A stretch of DNA of 64,000 nucleotides, from assembly GCA_030512295.1 (NCBI GenBank), contig JAULSR010000001.1:6471001-6535000 (forward strand), in the 5' to 3' direction. Below, piece by piece: positions 36,136 through 49,100 of this stretch (positions are counted from its first letter, which is position 1; each line of letters starts with the position of its first letter). The DNA is from Bombardia bombarda (Eukaryota > Ascomycota > Sordariomycetes > Sordariales > Lasiosphaeriaceae). Made by a program: the position numbers and the translations under genes. A model generated the notes under the pieces. The model searched no databases. It was not told the DNA's origin and saw nothing but the letters and a program-made list of their open reading frames with translations.

Positions 36136-36807
36136 TGTACTTGATTTTCAGATACGATGCGGGCACGGACAGGCGGGTGTGTTTCCACGGGGTGGGTTTT
36201 GGTGGTTCAATTGTTCTGGTTGCGTCTGGTGAAGCGATTGTGTTTAATGAGCTGGTACGCGCGCCCTACCGTCTATTGCCCTGCGCTAGTTTGTTTACTC
36301 TTTACTTGAACTGGACGTCAGCTGCACGTGGGAGATGAAGTGGGGTAGCACCATGCCTGCAATCAGTACCCGAGTCTCAGCTGCTAGCGTTTCCCCCACT
36401 GTTCCCGTCAGATCCCTGTGCGCAAGGCACGCAGCCTCGGTGGCTCGGCGGCTCACAGGGCGCGCGTGCACCAACAAGACCAGGTTCAGGTGCCAAGGGC
36501 GGCCTGACAGTGCCAGAATGCTGTGACGTACTGTGCACCCATCCATTTGCAGGACCCCGCCATCGGTTCAATCATGAGGCTGGCCTTTAACTCACGATAC
36601 TCGTTCGTGCTATTGAGTTCCTTCTCTTTACACAACACACATCTTTTACAATCCATCTTGTTTTATGTTAGGATGGGCCCATCTCAGTGAACTCTCACAG
36701 CCATTCCTGGCTGTGGCGTCCCTCCCCCTAGATCACCGCACTGTGATCTCTTTCTCGACGCATAATTTTGACTCACTCGAGGTCCCCGTTGTTCAGCTCG
36801 ACTCGCT
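36136..36807. promoter_or_regulatory. Divergent promoter region, cut12/gcn2
   Basis: 672 bp between outward-facing start codons. It holds a TGACTCA site near the gcn2 start and short pyrimidine tracts. Small open frames (64 to 94 codons) lack recognisable content. Confidence 0.6.
36769..36775. promoter_or_regulatory. Gcn4/CPC1-type site TGACTCA
   Basis: A perfect TGACTCA, the core recognised by Gcn4 and its filamentous orthologue CPC1/CpcA, lies 33 bp before the gcn2 ATG. It may be in the promoter or already within the leader; a seven-base match can occur by chance. Confidence 0.45.
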
Positions 36808-39800
36808 ATGGCGTGGAAGACACCAGCTGGCCAGAAGAAGCCATCGCAACCCGCAAAGAAAAATGGAGAGGGCAGCTTTCCCGGCCTCAAGGCTGGGGGG
36901 AAGCCTCCCGCAAAAACTCATTATCAGGAGCTCCAGGAAAATGAGGTGATGGTGTTGCAGGCCATATATGGTGACGACTTTAATGAACAAAAAACGGCCC
37001 ATACTGGTGCGTGGCATCAGGTAAGCCCAATGAACCCTTGCTAAGGTATGGATTGAAGGCTACATGAGATGACTGACATGGCTTAGAAATCCGAACCTTC
37101 TTTTACCATTAAGATCAAGGCTTCGTCCGACGAAGAACTCTCTGTAACTCTTGGTGTTATTTTGGTGGCAACATATCCAAAGTCTCTGCCGCTCTTGACT
37201 ATCCGAGACAACGATGGCCTGCAAGACTCAACTAAGTTTAAGATACAGAAGTTTGTGGAGACGCAGCCAAAGATCCTTGCCGCGAACGAGGAGGAGATGA
37301 TCCACCAACTCATCGAGGGCATTCGTGACATCCTGGAAGAGGCCGCCCAGAAAAAGGCAAAAGGTCTCAAGGTCCCGTCTCTGGAGGAAGAGCGGGCAGC
37401 TCACGAAGCAAAGCTGGCCAAGCTGGCCAAGGACGAAAAGGAGCTGGAGGAGCGCAAGAAGCTTGAGGAGACCAAAGAAGAAGAGAGAGTCCTCGGTGAC
37501 ATGCTCCAAGAAGAGCTCAAGCGCCAGAAGAATAAAGCAAAGGATGCGAGAAAAAAGAACAGAAGCCAGCAGTTGTCCCCAAATCGCGCATCCGAAGACC
37601 CCAGAGACACCGACGGAGCGGTCGATTTCGACCAGCCCTGTAAACTGACTGACGCATCCGGCAATGACCTGTATTTCCAGACCGTGATTGGCAAGACAGT
37701 CTTTCGTGAGGGTCCCGTCACAACAATCTACAAGGTCAAACCCGTCCTGTCAGCTCGAGACCTGCGCCCAAGTCTAGCTTTGAAACAAGTAGAGATTAGG
37801 TCCCACGGAAAAGACTCGGCCCTCTTCAAGAAACAACTGCAGTCCTTAGAAACCCAGCTCGAGTTGTCTAAAAAGCTGCGCCACCAGAACCTCCTCCACC
37901 TATTGGACTTCAAGATAGACCGCACCATCAGTGAGATCGACTCGGCAGGACCCAGCATCTGGACTGTCGATATTCTCAGCTTCATCGCCGACCGCGGACC
38001 GCTCGACGAGCTCCTGGATCTTGCCGGTCATATCGACATCAGCAAGGTCAAGCTCTGGACTGCAGATCTTCTAGAGGCGCTGGGATTTCTGCATGGCAAT
38101 GGGCTTATACACCAGGATCTTCATCCTGGGAATATTCTCCTGTGCAGAGAACCGGCGGGAGATATTGTGCCCAAGATAGCCGACGCCGGCTATCAGCGAG
38201 AGCTGCACAACATATGTACAAAGGTGCCCTCGTTGGCGTCTACGAGGGCGGCAAAGTCGGCATATTGGTTCCCGCCTGAGATCGCGAGCACCTCGAAACC
38301 GCAGTACACGCAGAAAACAGATATCTGGGATTTTGGAATAATCTTCTTGCAGATGCTGTTTGGGCTGGATGTTCCACAGAAATATCCGTCGCCCAAGATC
38401 TTGATGTCTTCGCTTAGTCTGTCCAGTCCTCTGGAGGAGCTTGTGTCTAGGCTTTTCCTTCCGGATCCGAAGAAACGACCAAGGGCGTTTGAGCTGAGCT
38501 CAAGCGAGTTTCTTGCTACAAATGCGCCAGTTATCGTTGAAGATGATTCGATTGCAGTGTCGGACTCATTCTTTTCCATTCCTCAATCTCTAACCATGAC
38601 GCAAAGACTGCGACACGACTCCATGACGCGCGGCCCAGTCACGTCTAGATATAGGCAAGACTATGTTGAAGAGGCACGCCTTGGGAAAGGAGGCTTTGGC
38701 GAAGTGGTCAGAGCGCGGAAGATGATCGACGGACAGCTCTACGCGATCAAGAAGGTGACACAGCGGTCGCGGGAAACGCTGTCGGAGATCCTGAAGGAGG
38801 TCAGGTTGCTCTCGCAGATGAACCACCCGTCGGTTGTGAGATACTATAATACTTGGCACGAGAATATCCAGGACTTTAATGTGGATACCGAGGGTGACAC
38901 GTCGACTGAGGGTGGACTGACGACAGAGGATGGTTCGAGGGGTACCATGATTCAGGATGTTGATGTTGTGTTTGCGGAGAGTAAGAGTCGCGGGTTGGAT
39001 TATATGAGTTCAAGCGGGCACCCATATAATTATGACTCCGATGATTCTGGGGAGGATGGCGAGGATACGGAGGAAGATTCTGAGGAAGACGATTCAGAAG
39101 AAGAAGATTCGGAAGAAGATGATGACGATTCGGAGTCGATCCGTGGGAAGGCCCGTAAGGATAATCAGCTTGGTATACCGGCACACCGGGGTAGGAGAGG
39201 GAGCACCCACCCTTCGAGGAGTGTTCTGTATATCTCGATGGAGTATTGCGAGAAACGGGTAAGTTCGAGTACACATCCCTGGCGCTAGCTTTTATTGTGT
39301 ATATTTGTCGCATTTGTTCTTTCATACTGACCAGTCATAGACACTACGTGACTTAATTTCGCGAAACTTGTCTAAGGAACACACAGAAGTCTGGCGACTG
39401 TTCCGACAGATACTCGAGGGTCTCGCTCACATCCACAGCCTGAACATCGTTCATCGGGACCTCAAGCCTGAAAATGTCTTTATTGCCGTTGGCCCAGATG
39501 GTGTCGAGAATGTCAAAATTGGCGACTTCGGGCTGGCAATTACTGGACAGTCGACTGTGGATAAGAACGGTGGGAACATGGACTCGAGCGACATGACGAG
39601 GAGCATTGGAACCGCCGTTTATGTTGCCCCTGAAGTGAGATCAGGAGGCAGCGGCTCATACACAGCTAAAGTGGATGTAAGCGGCGCAGCTATCCTGAAG
39701 ATGAAGTATTGTTGTTTACTAACGTCGGTTAGATGTACTCACTCGGCGTCATCTTCTTCGAAATGTCATACCCGCCGATGCTGGGCATGCAGCGGGCAAA

Positions 39801-42057
39801 AGTGCTGGAGGAAGTGCGGCGAAGCCCACCATGCCTGCCAGCGGATTTCAAGTTTGGTGACAAGAACCAGATTGAAATCATGCTCTCGCTACTCACCCAT
39901 AACCCGAAGGAACGTCCCTCGAGCGCTGAGCTTCTAAAAAGTGGAAAGTTGCCTATCCAGATGGAGAGTGAAGCCATCCGACGTGCCATCGCTGGATTAA
40001 CCGAGCCAAACTCGCCTTACTACCAGAAGACGCTATCAGCCTTGTTCGATCGGCGTCTAGAGCAAACGAAAGATTATGCTTGGGACATGGCGTCGACCAG
40101 TCCAAGTGCTTCTGAGCTCATGCGTCGGTATATTGTGAAGGATACGTTGATCGCCATTTTCCGGCGTCATGGAGCCGTGGAAACCCCTACAGCATTTCTC
40201 TACCCACGCTCTTCGCACTATGAACAAGGGGTGGTGGAGCTACTGGATCATAGCGGCACGGTTCTTCAGTTACCGTATGACCTGGTAATGGGCCATGCTC
40301 GCTCTCTCGCTCGTGTTACCAGCGGACCGGTAGTCCAGCGCTCGTACTCGTTTGGGAATATCTTTCGGGACCGCCACGGCGGTGGGCAGCCGAATGTGCT
40401 CGGGGAGGTCGACTTTGACATTGTCACCCAGGACGCACTGGACCTGGCTTTGAAGGAGGCCGAGGTTATCAAGGTGCTTGATGAGATTGTCGGGGCCTTT
40501 CCGGCCATGTCATCGACGCCGATATGCTTTCACCTGGGACATTCGGATCTTTTGCATCTGATTTTCGACTTTTGTGGGGTTGAGGCGAGTGCCAGACAAG
40601 CAGCGGCGGAAGTGTTGAGTAAGCTCAATATCGGGAATTATACTTGGCAGAAGGTGAGGGGTGAGCTAAGGGCGCCGTCAATCGGAATTTCGGCGACCAG
40701 TGTGGATGAGTTGCAGAGGTTTGATTTTAGAGGTGAGTGTCCTCCTATGAGAAGATGATGTGTATCGTCATCAGCTAACATCCTATAAGATACCCCGTCT
40801 AAGGCAATCTCCAAACTCAAGAGTATCCTCGAAGGAACCGAGCACCATCAGAACGCAACCCCAACACTGGCTCATCTCAGGGAAGTGTACGAGTATGCAA
40901 AGAGGTTTGGCGTTAAGAACAAGATTTACATTAGCCCCCTTAGCAGTATCCACGAGGCCTTCTTCCGCGGGGGTGTGCTCTTTGCTTGCCTGTACGACAC
41001 AAAGGTCAAGCACGTAATTGCGGCTGGCGGTCGCTATGATAGCCTTATTAGGGAACATCGGCCGAAGATCCGTAGCCGGGTCGAAGAACGACATGCGGTT
41101 GGGTTCTCGCTGAATTGGGAAAATGAGCTAGCCAAACCGGTGCCGAGAACCACGGGCAAGGCGTTTCTCAAGAAAGCCGCCGAGGAGGAGGCTCAGGACA
41201 TATTTAGCACGAAACGAGTGAGATTCCCCTCCTTCTTTTCCCTCTCCTTTGGGGCCAAGTGCGAGACATAAGCGGCTGACTACGTATCACAGTGCGATGT
41301 CCTGGTAGCCTGTTTTGATCCATCAGATCTACGGTCGTCTGGCCTCACCTTGCTACAGCTCCTCTGGTCTCAAGGCATCAGCGCCGAGTTGGCCCGCGAC
41401 GCCCGCTCGCCCGAGGACCTTCTTTCGAGCTACCGGGACGAGTCATACAGCTGGATTGTCATCATCAAGCAGGACAATATGCTCAAGATCAAGACGATGG
41501 GACGGAAAGATATACCCGACGTAGACGTCCAGGTCAAGGAGCTGCTCAGCTGGTTCAAGTCTGAGATGCGTGATAAGGAGTCCCGGCACCCTGGAAAGTC
41601 CCGAGGTGCTGGTATCGTGGGCATCGGTGGCGGCAGCGGAAACATGCCCCATTCCGATTCGGCCGGCACATTGGACGGGCACCATCATCACGAGCAAGAG
41701 GTGCATGTGCTGACGGCGCAGACCAAGAGTAAGAAGTTTAACAGGAGTTTGGTGGTGGAAAATGCGCAGGCCAGCGCGGCAAGGCTGGTGCATGGGTTCC
41801 TGGACGGCCCGATTGCAGCGATCGAGACGTCGGATAACGTCTTGAAGATGATTCGGGCAACTAGCCTGGGAGATGCGGAGAGCTGGCGGAGGGTAGAGCA
41901 GAGCGTGGGCACGGCAGAGAAGAATTATGTGAGGGAGATTCAGGAAATGCTCAAGGAGTGGCGGTGGGAGTGGGAGGCAAACAAGAAGGGCGGGGGACAC
42001 GCGTTTGTGTATAATTTCAGAACGGGGACATGTGTCTATTATGACTTGGCTGCTTAG
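36808..42057 (+). CDS. gcn2: eIF2-alpha kinase Gcn2 (CPC3)
   Basis: Senses uncharged tRNA and stalled ribosomes and phosphorylates eIF2-alpha, starting cross-pathway amino-acid control. Six exons: 36808-37020, 37087-39258, 39341-39676, 39733-40732, 40790-41217 and 41293-42057, total 4914 nt, 1637 residues. Seen in order: RWD domain with QENEVMVLQAIYGDDF (Gcn1 binding), a charged helix, a pseudokinase with HQDLHPGNILL (near 413) in place of HRD and DAG for DFG, the true kinase with LGKGGFGEV (near 603), HRDLKPENV (near 833) and GDFGLA, carrying a long acidic insert of Asp/Glu/Ser repeats (about 720-755), then the HisRS-like domain with FLYPRSSHYEQG and AGGRYDSLI, and the C-terminal ribosome-binding and dimerisation domain. 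All introns are canonical and frame-preserving. Confidence 0.98.
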
Positions 42058-42134
42058 GGGGTCATGAACGGATATTCGGCTGCCTATGGCTAGGATAGGT
42101 CTTCTCTCTTCTTTCTGTTCTTGCTGCTATACTT

Positions 42135-42168
42135 GGTAGGTAAGTAGGTAGCAGGTAGGTACCTAGGT
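42135..42168. repeat. GGTA/TACC tetranucleotide island
   Basis: Imperfect GGTAGGTA units that end in the palindrome AGGTACCT, just past the gcn2 stop codon. Similar islands lie at 5169-5183, 14946-14965, 19066-19076 and 50216-50231. Confidence 0.85.
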
Positions 42169-42672
42169 TCGGCTGGGTGCCCAGATATCTATCTGGGTTG
42201 TGTGGTGCCTGGTGCAGCTGGAGTTTTTTTATTTGCCTTGGTTATCTTATTTGCCTTTGAAAATGGGTGACTGAATGCGCGGTTGAAAAGTGGAAAGAGA
42301 GTTGTTTGTTTCTACCACTAGTTCTACTCTTTGATGCGGTGTTTTGTTTTTAAAGCTGAGTCTGATTACTTGTCATTGGTTTGGGTCTAGTTTGGGCGTG
42401 TTTGATACCCCATGCTGGTGATGGCGAGATGATATGCCTCCACTTGCAGGCATCTATCTATTTAATCAACCAAGATTGGAGGTAAACCATATCAAGCTCA
42501 CGGTTTTGCCCTTTTGACATATCATAAGACCGGGTTTTGCGTATGATTTAAGGACCGTGGTGATCCCTCAGCTTAACTCCGGAGGCCATCAAGGTAGGTG
42601 GCCGTCAAGGTGCCACCTCGCAGATTGATCCCATAATTGGTTTGCTCTGATTGTTGTCTTCAAGCTGTTTCA

Positions 42673-43044
42673 CTATTTCATACATGTAAACCTAAAAAAT
42701 CTTTGGCCCATGGCCTGCAGATAAGGGGCCGCTTTGTCCAGCTGCTTCAAGCGTTTCACTCCTTGTGACTTTTTCCGAAAATCATGATCGTGGCAAGACA
42801 CAGGTGCAGCCGCAGCTGTGAGCTGAAAGTATTGGATTGCCCAAGGCACCTTTCTAACCTTACCACCTTGTCTTGGCAGCGCCTGCGTGCTGTCGATAAT
42901 GGATTCAACTAACCCATCTCGGCTCAATCTGGAGTCCAGAAAGGCCAGGCCTTTTGGCCCCTGTGTCATGCCCGCAGCAGGGTGGCAATGTGAGTGGGCA
43001 TTGAACGTCACGGCGCCCAAATCGTCAACTATTTTAGCGACCAT
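42673..43044 (-). CDS. Hypothetical small open frame (123 aa), doubtful
   Basis: An uninterrupted minus-strand frame with an ATG in strong context (CACCATGG). The product is basic overall, with no signal peptide, membrane segment or family that I recognise; Cys and His are scattered. It lies alone between gcn2 and the E2 gene and may be chance. I list it because start context and length are better than those of other frames in gene-free parts. Confidence 0.18.
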   Translation of the reverse strand: MVAKIVDDLGAVTFNAHSHCHPAAGMTQGPKGLAFLDSRLSRDGLVESIIDSTQALPRQGGKVRKVPWAIQYFQLTAAAAPVSCHDHDFRKKSQGVKRLKQLDKAAPYLQAMGQRFFRFTCMK

Positions 43045-43693
43045 GGTGGGGCGCCTGCGATGAGCTCAGCCAACCCACCCCTCATCGCATAGTGCCTGGG
43101 TATGCTAGACCGGGCACCTTCCCAAGAACGGCCTCGGGTTGGTTTTGGGCGGGCAAGGAGGGCTCATCAAGTCGCCAGTCATCATTGCGTGCCAATGTTG
43201 CTTTTGCCCAACCCGAAATTTAGACCTACTCGGCCTCTTTTGAGGAAATTTGAAATCCCGGAATTCAATACAACCAGCTAGTTGATTCTCTCGTGAAGCC
43301 TTCATTTTTCGTGAGCTTATTCGTCTGCGCTTTCAATCCCATTTTCGTCGCCACTCCTACCAAAGCACTACCTCACCTACATAAACCCAGACGCCTGAGG
43401 TGTTCCTCTTCGCCGTCCCGTGGTTCCTCTCTCCCTCCCTTGCCCCCCTCCGCCTTTTTGTACCGCTCCGTTCACTCCGAAACACATAGCCAGCCCAAGT
43501 GCATCGTCGCCTTCTTTGCCCATCTGCCTACCTGCCTACCTGCCTTTCTTGCCAGCGGCTTCGGTGAACTTCTCTGCTTTTGTTATCCCATCGCAATAAG
43601 GACCACGCACATTGCCAAGTGCCACTGGCGACGCTCCAATCCCGGATTTAACGAATTAACCCCACCATCGCCAACACACCACCTTTAATCACA

Positions 43694-44473
43694 ATGTTGA
43701 GGGCAGCAGCGCCAACGGGCGCGAAGACGCGGCTCATGAGCGAGATGAGAACATTGCGGAAAGAGAAATGGATCAACTTTGAAGATGTTGGTGGCCCCCT
43801 CTCTTGGGTTCCCCATCTGGTGTTGTAACGGCTCGGGCTGACTAGGAAACAGGACGAACAAGGCAATCTCCTCAAGTGGCGCTTCGCCCTCATGGTGATC
43901 AACTCAGACAGCGCCTTCAACGGCGGCTACTTCAAGGCCGAGATACTCTTTACCGACGACTATCCCTTCTCGCCACCAAAATTCCGCTTCCTCATTCCCA
44001 TCACGCACCCAAACATCTACCCCGACGGCCAGCTGTGCATCTCCATCCTACACAAGCCCGGCGAGGACCTCATGTCGGGGGAGGCGGCGAGCGAACGGTG
44101 GTCGCCACTACAGGGCGCCGAGAGCGTGCTGCGGTCTGTTCTTCTTCTGCTCGACGACCCCGAGATCAACTCGCCTGCCAACGTCGATGCTGGTGTGTTG
44201 TATCGCGACCGTCGGACTGAGTACAACGAGCGCGCGCGTGCCACAGTCGAGCGGTCAAAGAAGGACGTACCGGCGGGCTTCGAGATGCCCAGGAGCTTTG
44301 AGCCGGCGCCGCCACCCAAAACCGAGAACGACGATGATTTCTGGGCCGAGAGTGATGACGAGTTCGACTTTGGGGGGAGCGATACAGGGGACGACGACGA
44401 TGATGATCAGGAAATGGGAGATTTTGAAGAAGAGGGGGAACACGACGGGAGTGATGATGAGGATGATAAGTGA
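43694..44473 (+). CDS. cdc34: Ubiquitin-conjugating enzyme E2, Cdc34/Ubc3-like
   Basis: E2 that would work with SCF ubiquitin ligases to build Lys48 chains on cell-cycle regulators. Exons 43694-43786 and 43853-44473 give 237 residues. Seen: FNGGYFKAEILFTDDYPFSP, HPNIYPDGQLCISILH with the catalytic Cys, then the loop insertion KPGEDLMSGEAASERWSP found only in the Cdc34 and Ubc7 group, and SPANVDAGVLYRD. Past the core, VERSKKDVPAGFEMP matches Cdc34 rather than Ubc7, and a strongly acidic Asp/Glu tail ends the protein, as in Cdc34, where it binds the Cul1 basic canyon. The intron has an unusual GTTGGT donor, but the junction FED-DEQGNLLKW is family-typical. The next gene downstream on the same strand is also ubiquitin-related. 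Confidence 0.92.
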
Positions 44474-46171
44474 AGGGATACCACCAGCAAGCCATTTTAA
44501 AGGGGGAGGATTGGAGAGGTAAACACTCGGGTCTGAGGTCTAAGTTGGTTAGCTACATCTGCTCTCTCCGTTGTTTTGGTCGTTTCCTTGGGCCATTTTA
44601 GGGTTCCCCCCTATCCTTACTTTCCTGGCTCCCCCCACTCGAATTTATTTAAAGCATAGCGACAGTAGCAAAATGGGTGGGCGTTTAGTTCGAGCGGACG
44701 TCAAGCCCAAGACACATAAGGGACCAGGACATGGGCATTTAGGTATATTTGCAAGGGACACTCACGTCTTATCAACAGCGAGCCGCAGAATGAAGCAGTA
44801 CCGATAGACGCATATCCAACAGGCAGAGGCGTTGGTTAATACTGGTGACGATGGTTGGCGAACTGAGTGGCTGTACATCAGCATTTTTCAAATCCTTACA
44901 CACGAAGGGAAAAGCAAGCTTTTATTTATGACATGACCATCATGCTCTTGATAGATTCGGTCTTGAATGCGCACCACATCTTGGCTTCGCTTGGCTTCGG
45001 GCTTTTTAGTTTATTTTCCCATAGACGGCTTTAGTTACCTTAATTTACGACGATAGATAGACAAAATGAGGAACTTTAAAAGATATTTAGTGCCCCTTTG
45101 TGAATGTGATGATGTGTCGGCTTCCCGCTTCACTGTCTGGTCGCCTACTATTCCATACTATACGGAAGATGCCCATCCACCTACGTGATAGTAGTATCGT
45201 GAAAATTTTGGCATGCACCCAAATCAGTCATGTATGCACATAAACTACCTGGTCGCCGCGGTCATGCATGCGCCCGTCCCGGCGGCCGTTGCTATCGACA
45301 TGCCCAGCGGCAAATCGAGGCCAGCAACACCCGCGATCAGTTATCCAGAGGTCCAGATACCTTTTTGTGGTATTTCTGGAGTAACTTCCCAGTGATTCGC
45401 GCCTTCGGCAGCCCCAGGTAATGGATGGTTGAATAACATAGGTACTTCAAGGTAGTGCAGAGTGCGGTGCGAAACACCTAAATATATCCTGTATTCCGAC
45501 GGGCAGTGACATGTTTGTGGAGATTGAAACAGCAGCTCTGCTGCTTAGATGTGGTGAGACAGGCCTGTCGGCTTCTGTAGCTCAGGTGGCGTATCCGTGT
45601 CCGCGGTGACGCACGCACCACAGGCGTTACGGTGCTAGTGCCTTCAATTGGTTATCCCCTTGCAAACACCCCGGTCGCATTACCTAAGATTGAATATCCA
45701 GCAGGGTAGACTAGCAACCTCAACCTCGAAGGTCTGCGGAGCTCTGCCCGCCTTTCAACTCCTCCACTCGCCATCAACCGGCTTTCTCCCTCTGGCGCAT
45801 TGCTCTCTAAATGCTTGCGACGACCTTGCTAAGCTTCTTGCCGAGATTGTAGATTTTTCCAGGCATAATTTTCCACGTAGAAAGCTACAGTGAGAGAATG
45901 CTGGCCGAGCCTGAAACCTAGGACATCCTGTCGCCTTGCCTCAACAAGATATACCTTAGCTTCCTTCTTTACCTCATCCTAGGGCCGGGTCCAGCCCCCC
46001 GCTATCACCATCGACCCCGTACCGACGACACCCCCGGCGCAAGCGGAGACGGAACTGTCCTCCCAATCGATGGCATCTTGAAAAAGACAATAAATCGAAG
46101 CCAATTCGCGACATTCGCAAGCTTGGGCCGCTGGCATCGCATCCTGCCAGTGTAGGAAAGGAAAGGGCAAG
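44474..46171. other. Intergenic region, cdc34/UBA-UIM gene
   Basis: About 1.7 kb holding the cdc34 3' end and the next promoter. A TGTAGCTCAGGTGG stretch near 45576 resembles a tRNA A box, but no T arm or cloverleaf follows. Open frames up to 81 codons are not supported. Confidence 0.55.
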
Positions 46172-49100
46172 ATGGCGTTCTCGGGAGTCTCGTCGCCGAC
46201 GCAGGACCAAATCCAGTTGTTGATGGATATTACGGGTATCGCAGACGCGGCCATGCTTTCGCGGGCGTACAAGGCTAAAAATGGTGACTTGGAGGCCGTG
46301 ACAAACGAGTTTTATGACTCCCAAGAGAAGGTCAGTCAGCCCGGCAGACTGCCGCTTCTCCCCATTCAATCGAGTCCATTGCGCCTTCGTCCGGCCAGCG
46401 TACTTACTAGCTGCAGTTCCAAAGTGCCTACAGCTGGGACGAGAGTGCCTTTTCCCTGGGCCGCGAGGGCGAGGACAATACGACCATCGCGCCTACCCCG
46501 ATGGCTATGAACCCATGTATGTGAGCAGCACTGATTTCAAACTCCAGCTTAATCCGTCAATTTTTGATCTGATCAGCTGTCTACTCTTAAATCCTCCCCA
46601 CCACCGTCTTGGCTAATCATAGACTTAACCTAGCAGCCTTCTCCATCCATCCGCCCGATGACAACATCATTTACGGCACTGAACCACATTATAGCAGTTA
46701 CGGTGGCCCCTCCCGCCCCCCGTCGCGAGCAAATAACCGATCCCCGATAAGCCGACTAGTCGACTTCTCCTCCAACAACGCCAGGTACAATAACGACGTG
46801 CCGAGCAACCCTGACGAAGAGAACGCACAGCTACAGCAAGCACTTAGCGCATCTTTGAACCCATCCGGCGTCCAGAGCCCCCATATTCTCCCCGGTCCCC
46901 CACCGCTGGCACCGCTGCCGCAGGAGTCGGGCGTTATCAACACGGCTAGTGGCAGCCTCAACTCGGTGCATTTCGGCCCCGCCAATCGTCCTGACTATGA
47001 CCCAAACGAGTGGTCGCTGATACAGGTAAAGCCGCTCGACACAGATCCAGAGCCGTCCGCCAGGATGAGAAATAAAGAGGTGGAGCCCGCATTTCTGAAA
47101 TGCAGGAAATATGGCACTTCAAACCAACACCGCGTAGGTGGTATCTTGATGGTGCTGCACTCGATCCCTGCCGCCCGCAATGCCATGTTGAAGCTGGGCT
47201 CCCCGCCGAGCTATGGCTATGGTAGCGATAACGAGTGGTGGAAGGGGGTGGAGATACGACCGCCACCAGGGCACGAAGATGAGACGTTTGTCGACGAATG
47301 GGGCAGCAAGCAAAAAATACCGTTGTGGAGCGAAGAACTGCACCGCTTAGTTGCATTTCTCGACGATACAGAAAGATCATACGGTACAGCAGACATCCTA
47401 GCCGACGCCATCATACCGAGCTTCGTTGATTTGGAGCAGGACTTTTTCCAGGAGCTGGCAAACAAGGAGGCTGTTATCGGGAGTGAGGATGCGCCTGCTA
47501 CTGTGGGCGAGGTTCGGGCGGGAACCTTCACAACCGTAACTGAAAGCTGGAACATTACGAGTGCGCAAGTAGAGCCAAAATCAGCCAGAGGGTTTACTCA
47601 TATCGACCTCAACTGCTCTAAAGATGCGTCCGAGCTGTACACGACCATTTACAATGTGCTGGACAGCGTTTTCTATCACTATTTCAAGAGCATTGAGAAC
47701 CAAAGCTGGGAGGATAGGTTTGATGAGATAATTACTATGGTCTCGTCGCCCGGCGACGTTCTGGTACTTCGCCTTAAGGGAGATGACATTAACCGCGGTA
47801 TTGAGAAGGATATCGAGATTCCAGAGACGTTGTATCTTGATAGGTACATGACGAATAACTCAGCGGAGATTGTCAAGATGACTCAGGACACGGAGTTGCT
47901 GATAAACGCCTGGAGGCTCAGCCATGCCCATGAAAAGACGCTCACACAAACTCCGGCTGGGAAACGGCCTCTGGCAGAGATGTGCAACCTTGGCAAAAAG
48001 CGATGTGATCAGAGAATCTCACAGATAAAAGATGCTGCTAGGTGGAGAGAGTATCAGGAGCGCAAGGTGGCAGCAACAGCGTCATCGGCAGGTGCGACAC
48101 CGGCAGAGGTGGAGCTGAGTGAGAGCGACAAGCAAAAGGGAGAGGAAGACATCAACAGGACCGAATTTTACTTATTCTGGAAGAAGCGCAAGGATGAACC
48201 CAAGCTACTGCCGGAAGAGGCCAGAGTCGTCGACTTTTATGAGGGGAAAAAAGCGCAGCTCCAGAAGCAAATAAACGACATTCAGCAGAATTTGACAGGT
48301 AGGTACAGCAGATCCGAGCGCTATGGGTGGATCTTGGCTGAACATATTTTTTGTGTAGAGAGAATTATGCCAGAGCGGAAGATGTTGCAGAACGCGTTTG
48401 CAAACCTAAGTAAGGTATTGACGACTGGCGAGCGCAAGGAGAATGCAACGACGGCAACACACAAATACACTCTCCGAGGCATAGTTCATACGCATGAGCA
48501 CGTGTATCTGCGAAGACGCGGGCCAGGCGAACTCATGGATATGGGTTTGGGCACGGCATCAGCACCAGAGGAGCAATGGTACAGCTTTTCGGTACAGAAA
48601 GACACTAATTCTATCAAGGTTGAAGTAAGTTGTGCAGTGCGGCCCTGGATCGATTGTTAGAGACTGACCACTTTGCAAAACAGAAATGTACCTATAATGA
48701 CGCATTCGTCAAGACCTGTGCGCCAGGAAACAGCCCGGTATTGATTTATGCCACAGATGCCGCTATGGACGCGGAGAAGGAGCCTTTGTCTGAGGCGTTG
48801 AAGACGTTCATTAAGTTTGACAATCGCCACCTTAAGCAGGAGCTCACACACGAGGAGAAACAGGGAACGAAGCGGAGCGCAGCAGTAGGAGGCGACGCTG
48901 GGCAAACGTCCGAGTCGCAATCCAAGCGGCGTAATAGGTCCAGTAGTGTGGATTCCATGGCGACAAACCAGGCCTCAGTGGGGGATGGAGACGACGTGGG
49001 GGGTGACGGAGACCAGACTATGTTCGATGCCGATCCGGATGCTGACGCTGTTGCTGATGAGGACGAGGATGCATCAAAGCTTTATGATGTGCTGGCGCGG

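Larger units (their letters stand above)
42058..43693. other. Intergenic region, gcn2/cdc34
   Basis: About 1.6 kb. Left part is the gcn2 3' end with a dense GGTAGGTA...GGTACCTAGG island (42135-42168). Right part is the E2 promoter, pyrimidine-rich with TGCCTACCTGCCTACC near 43527. A 123-codon minus-strand frame (42673-43044) is listed separately. Confidence 0.55.

Noticed and set aside
45570..45640. tRNA-like A box (TGTAGCTCAGGTGG)
   Set aside because: No matching D stem, anticodon arm or GTTCRA T loop follows; no cloverleaf can be drawn.
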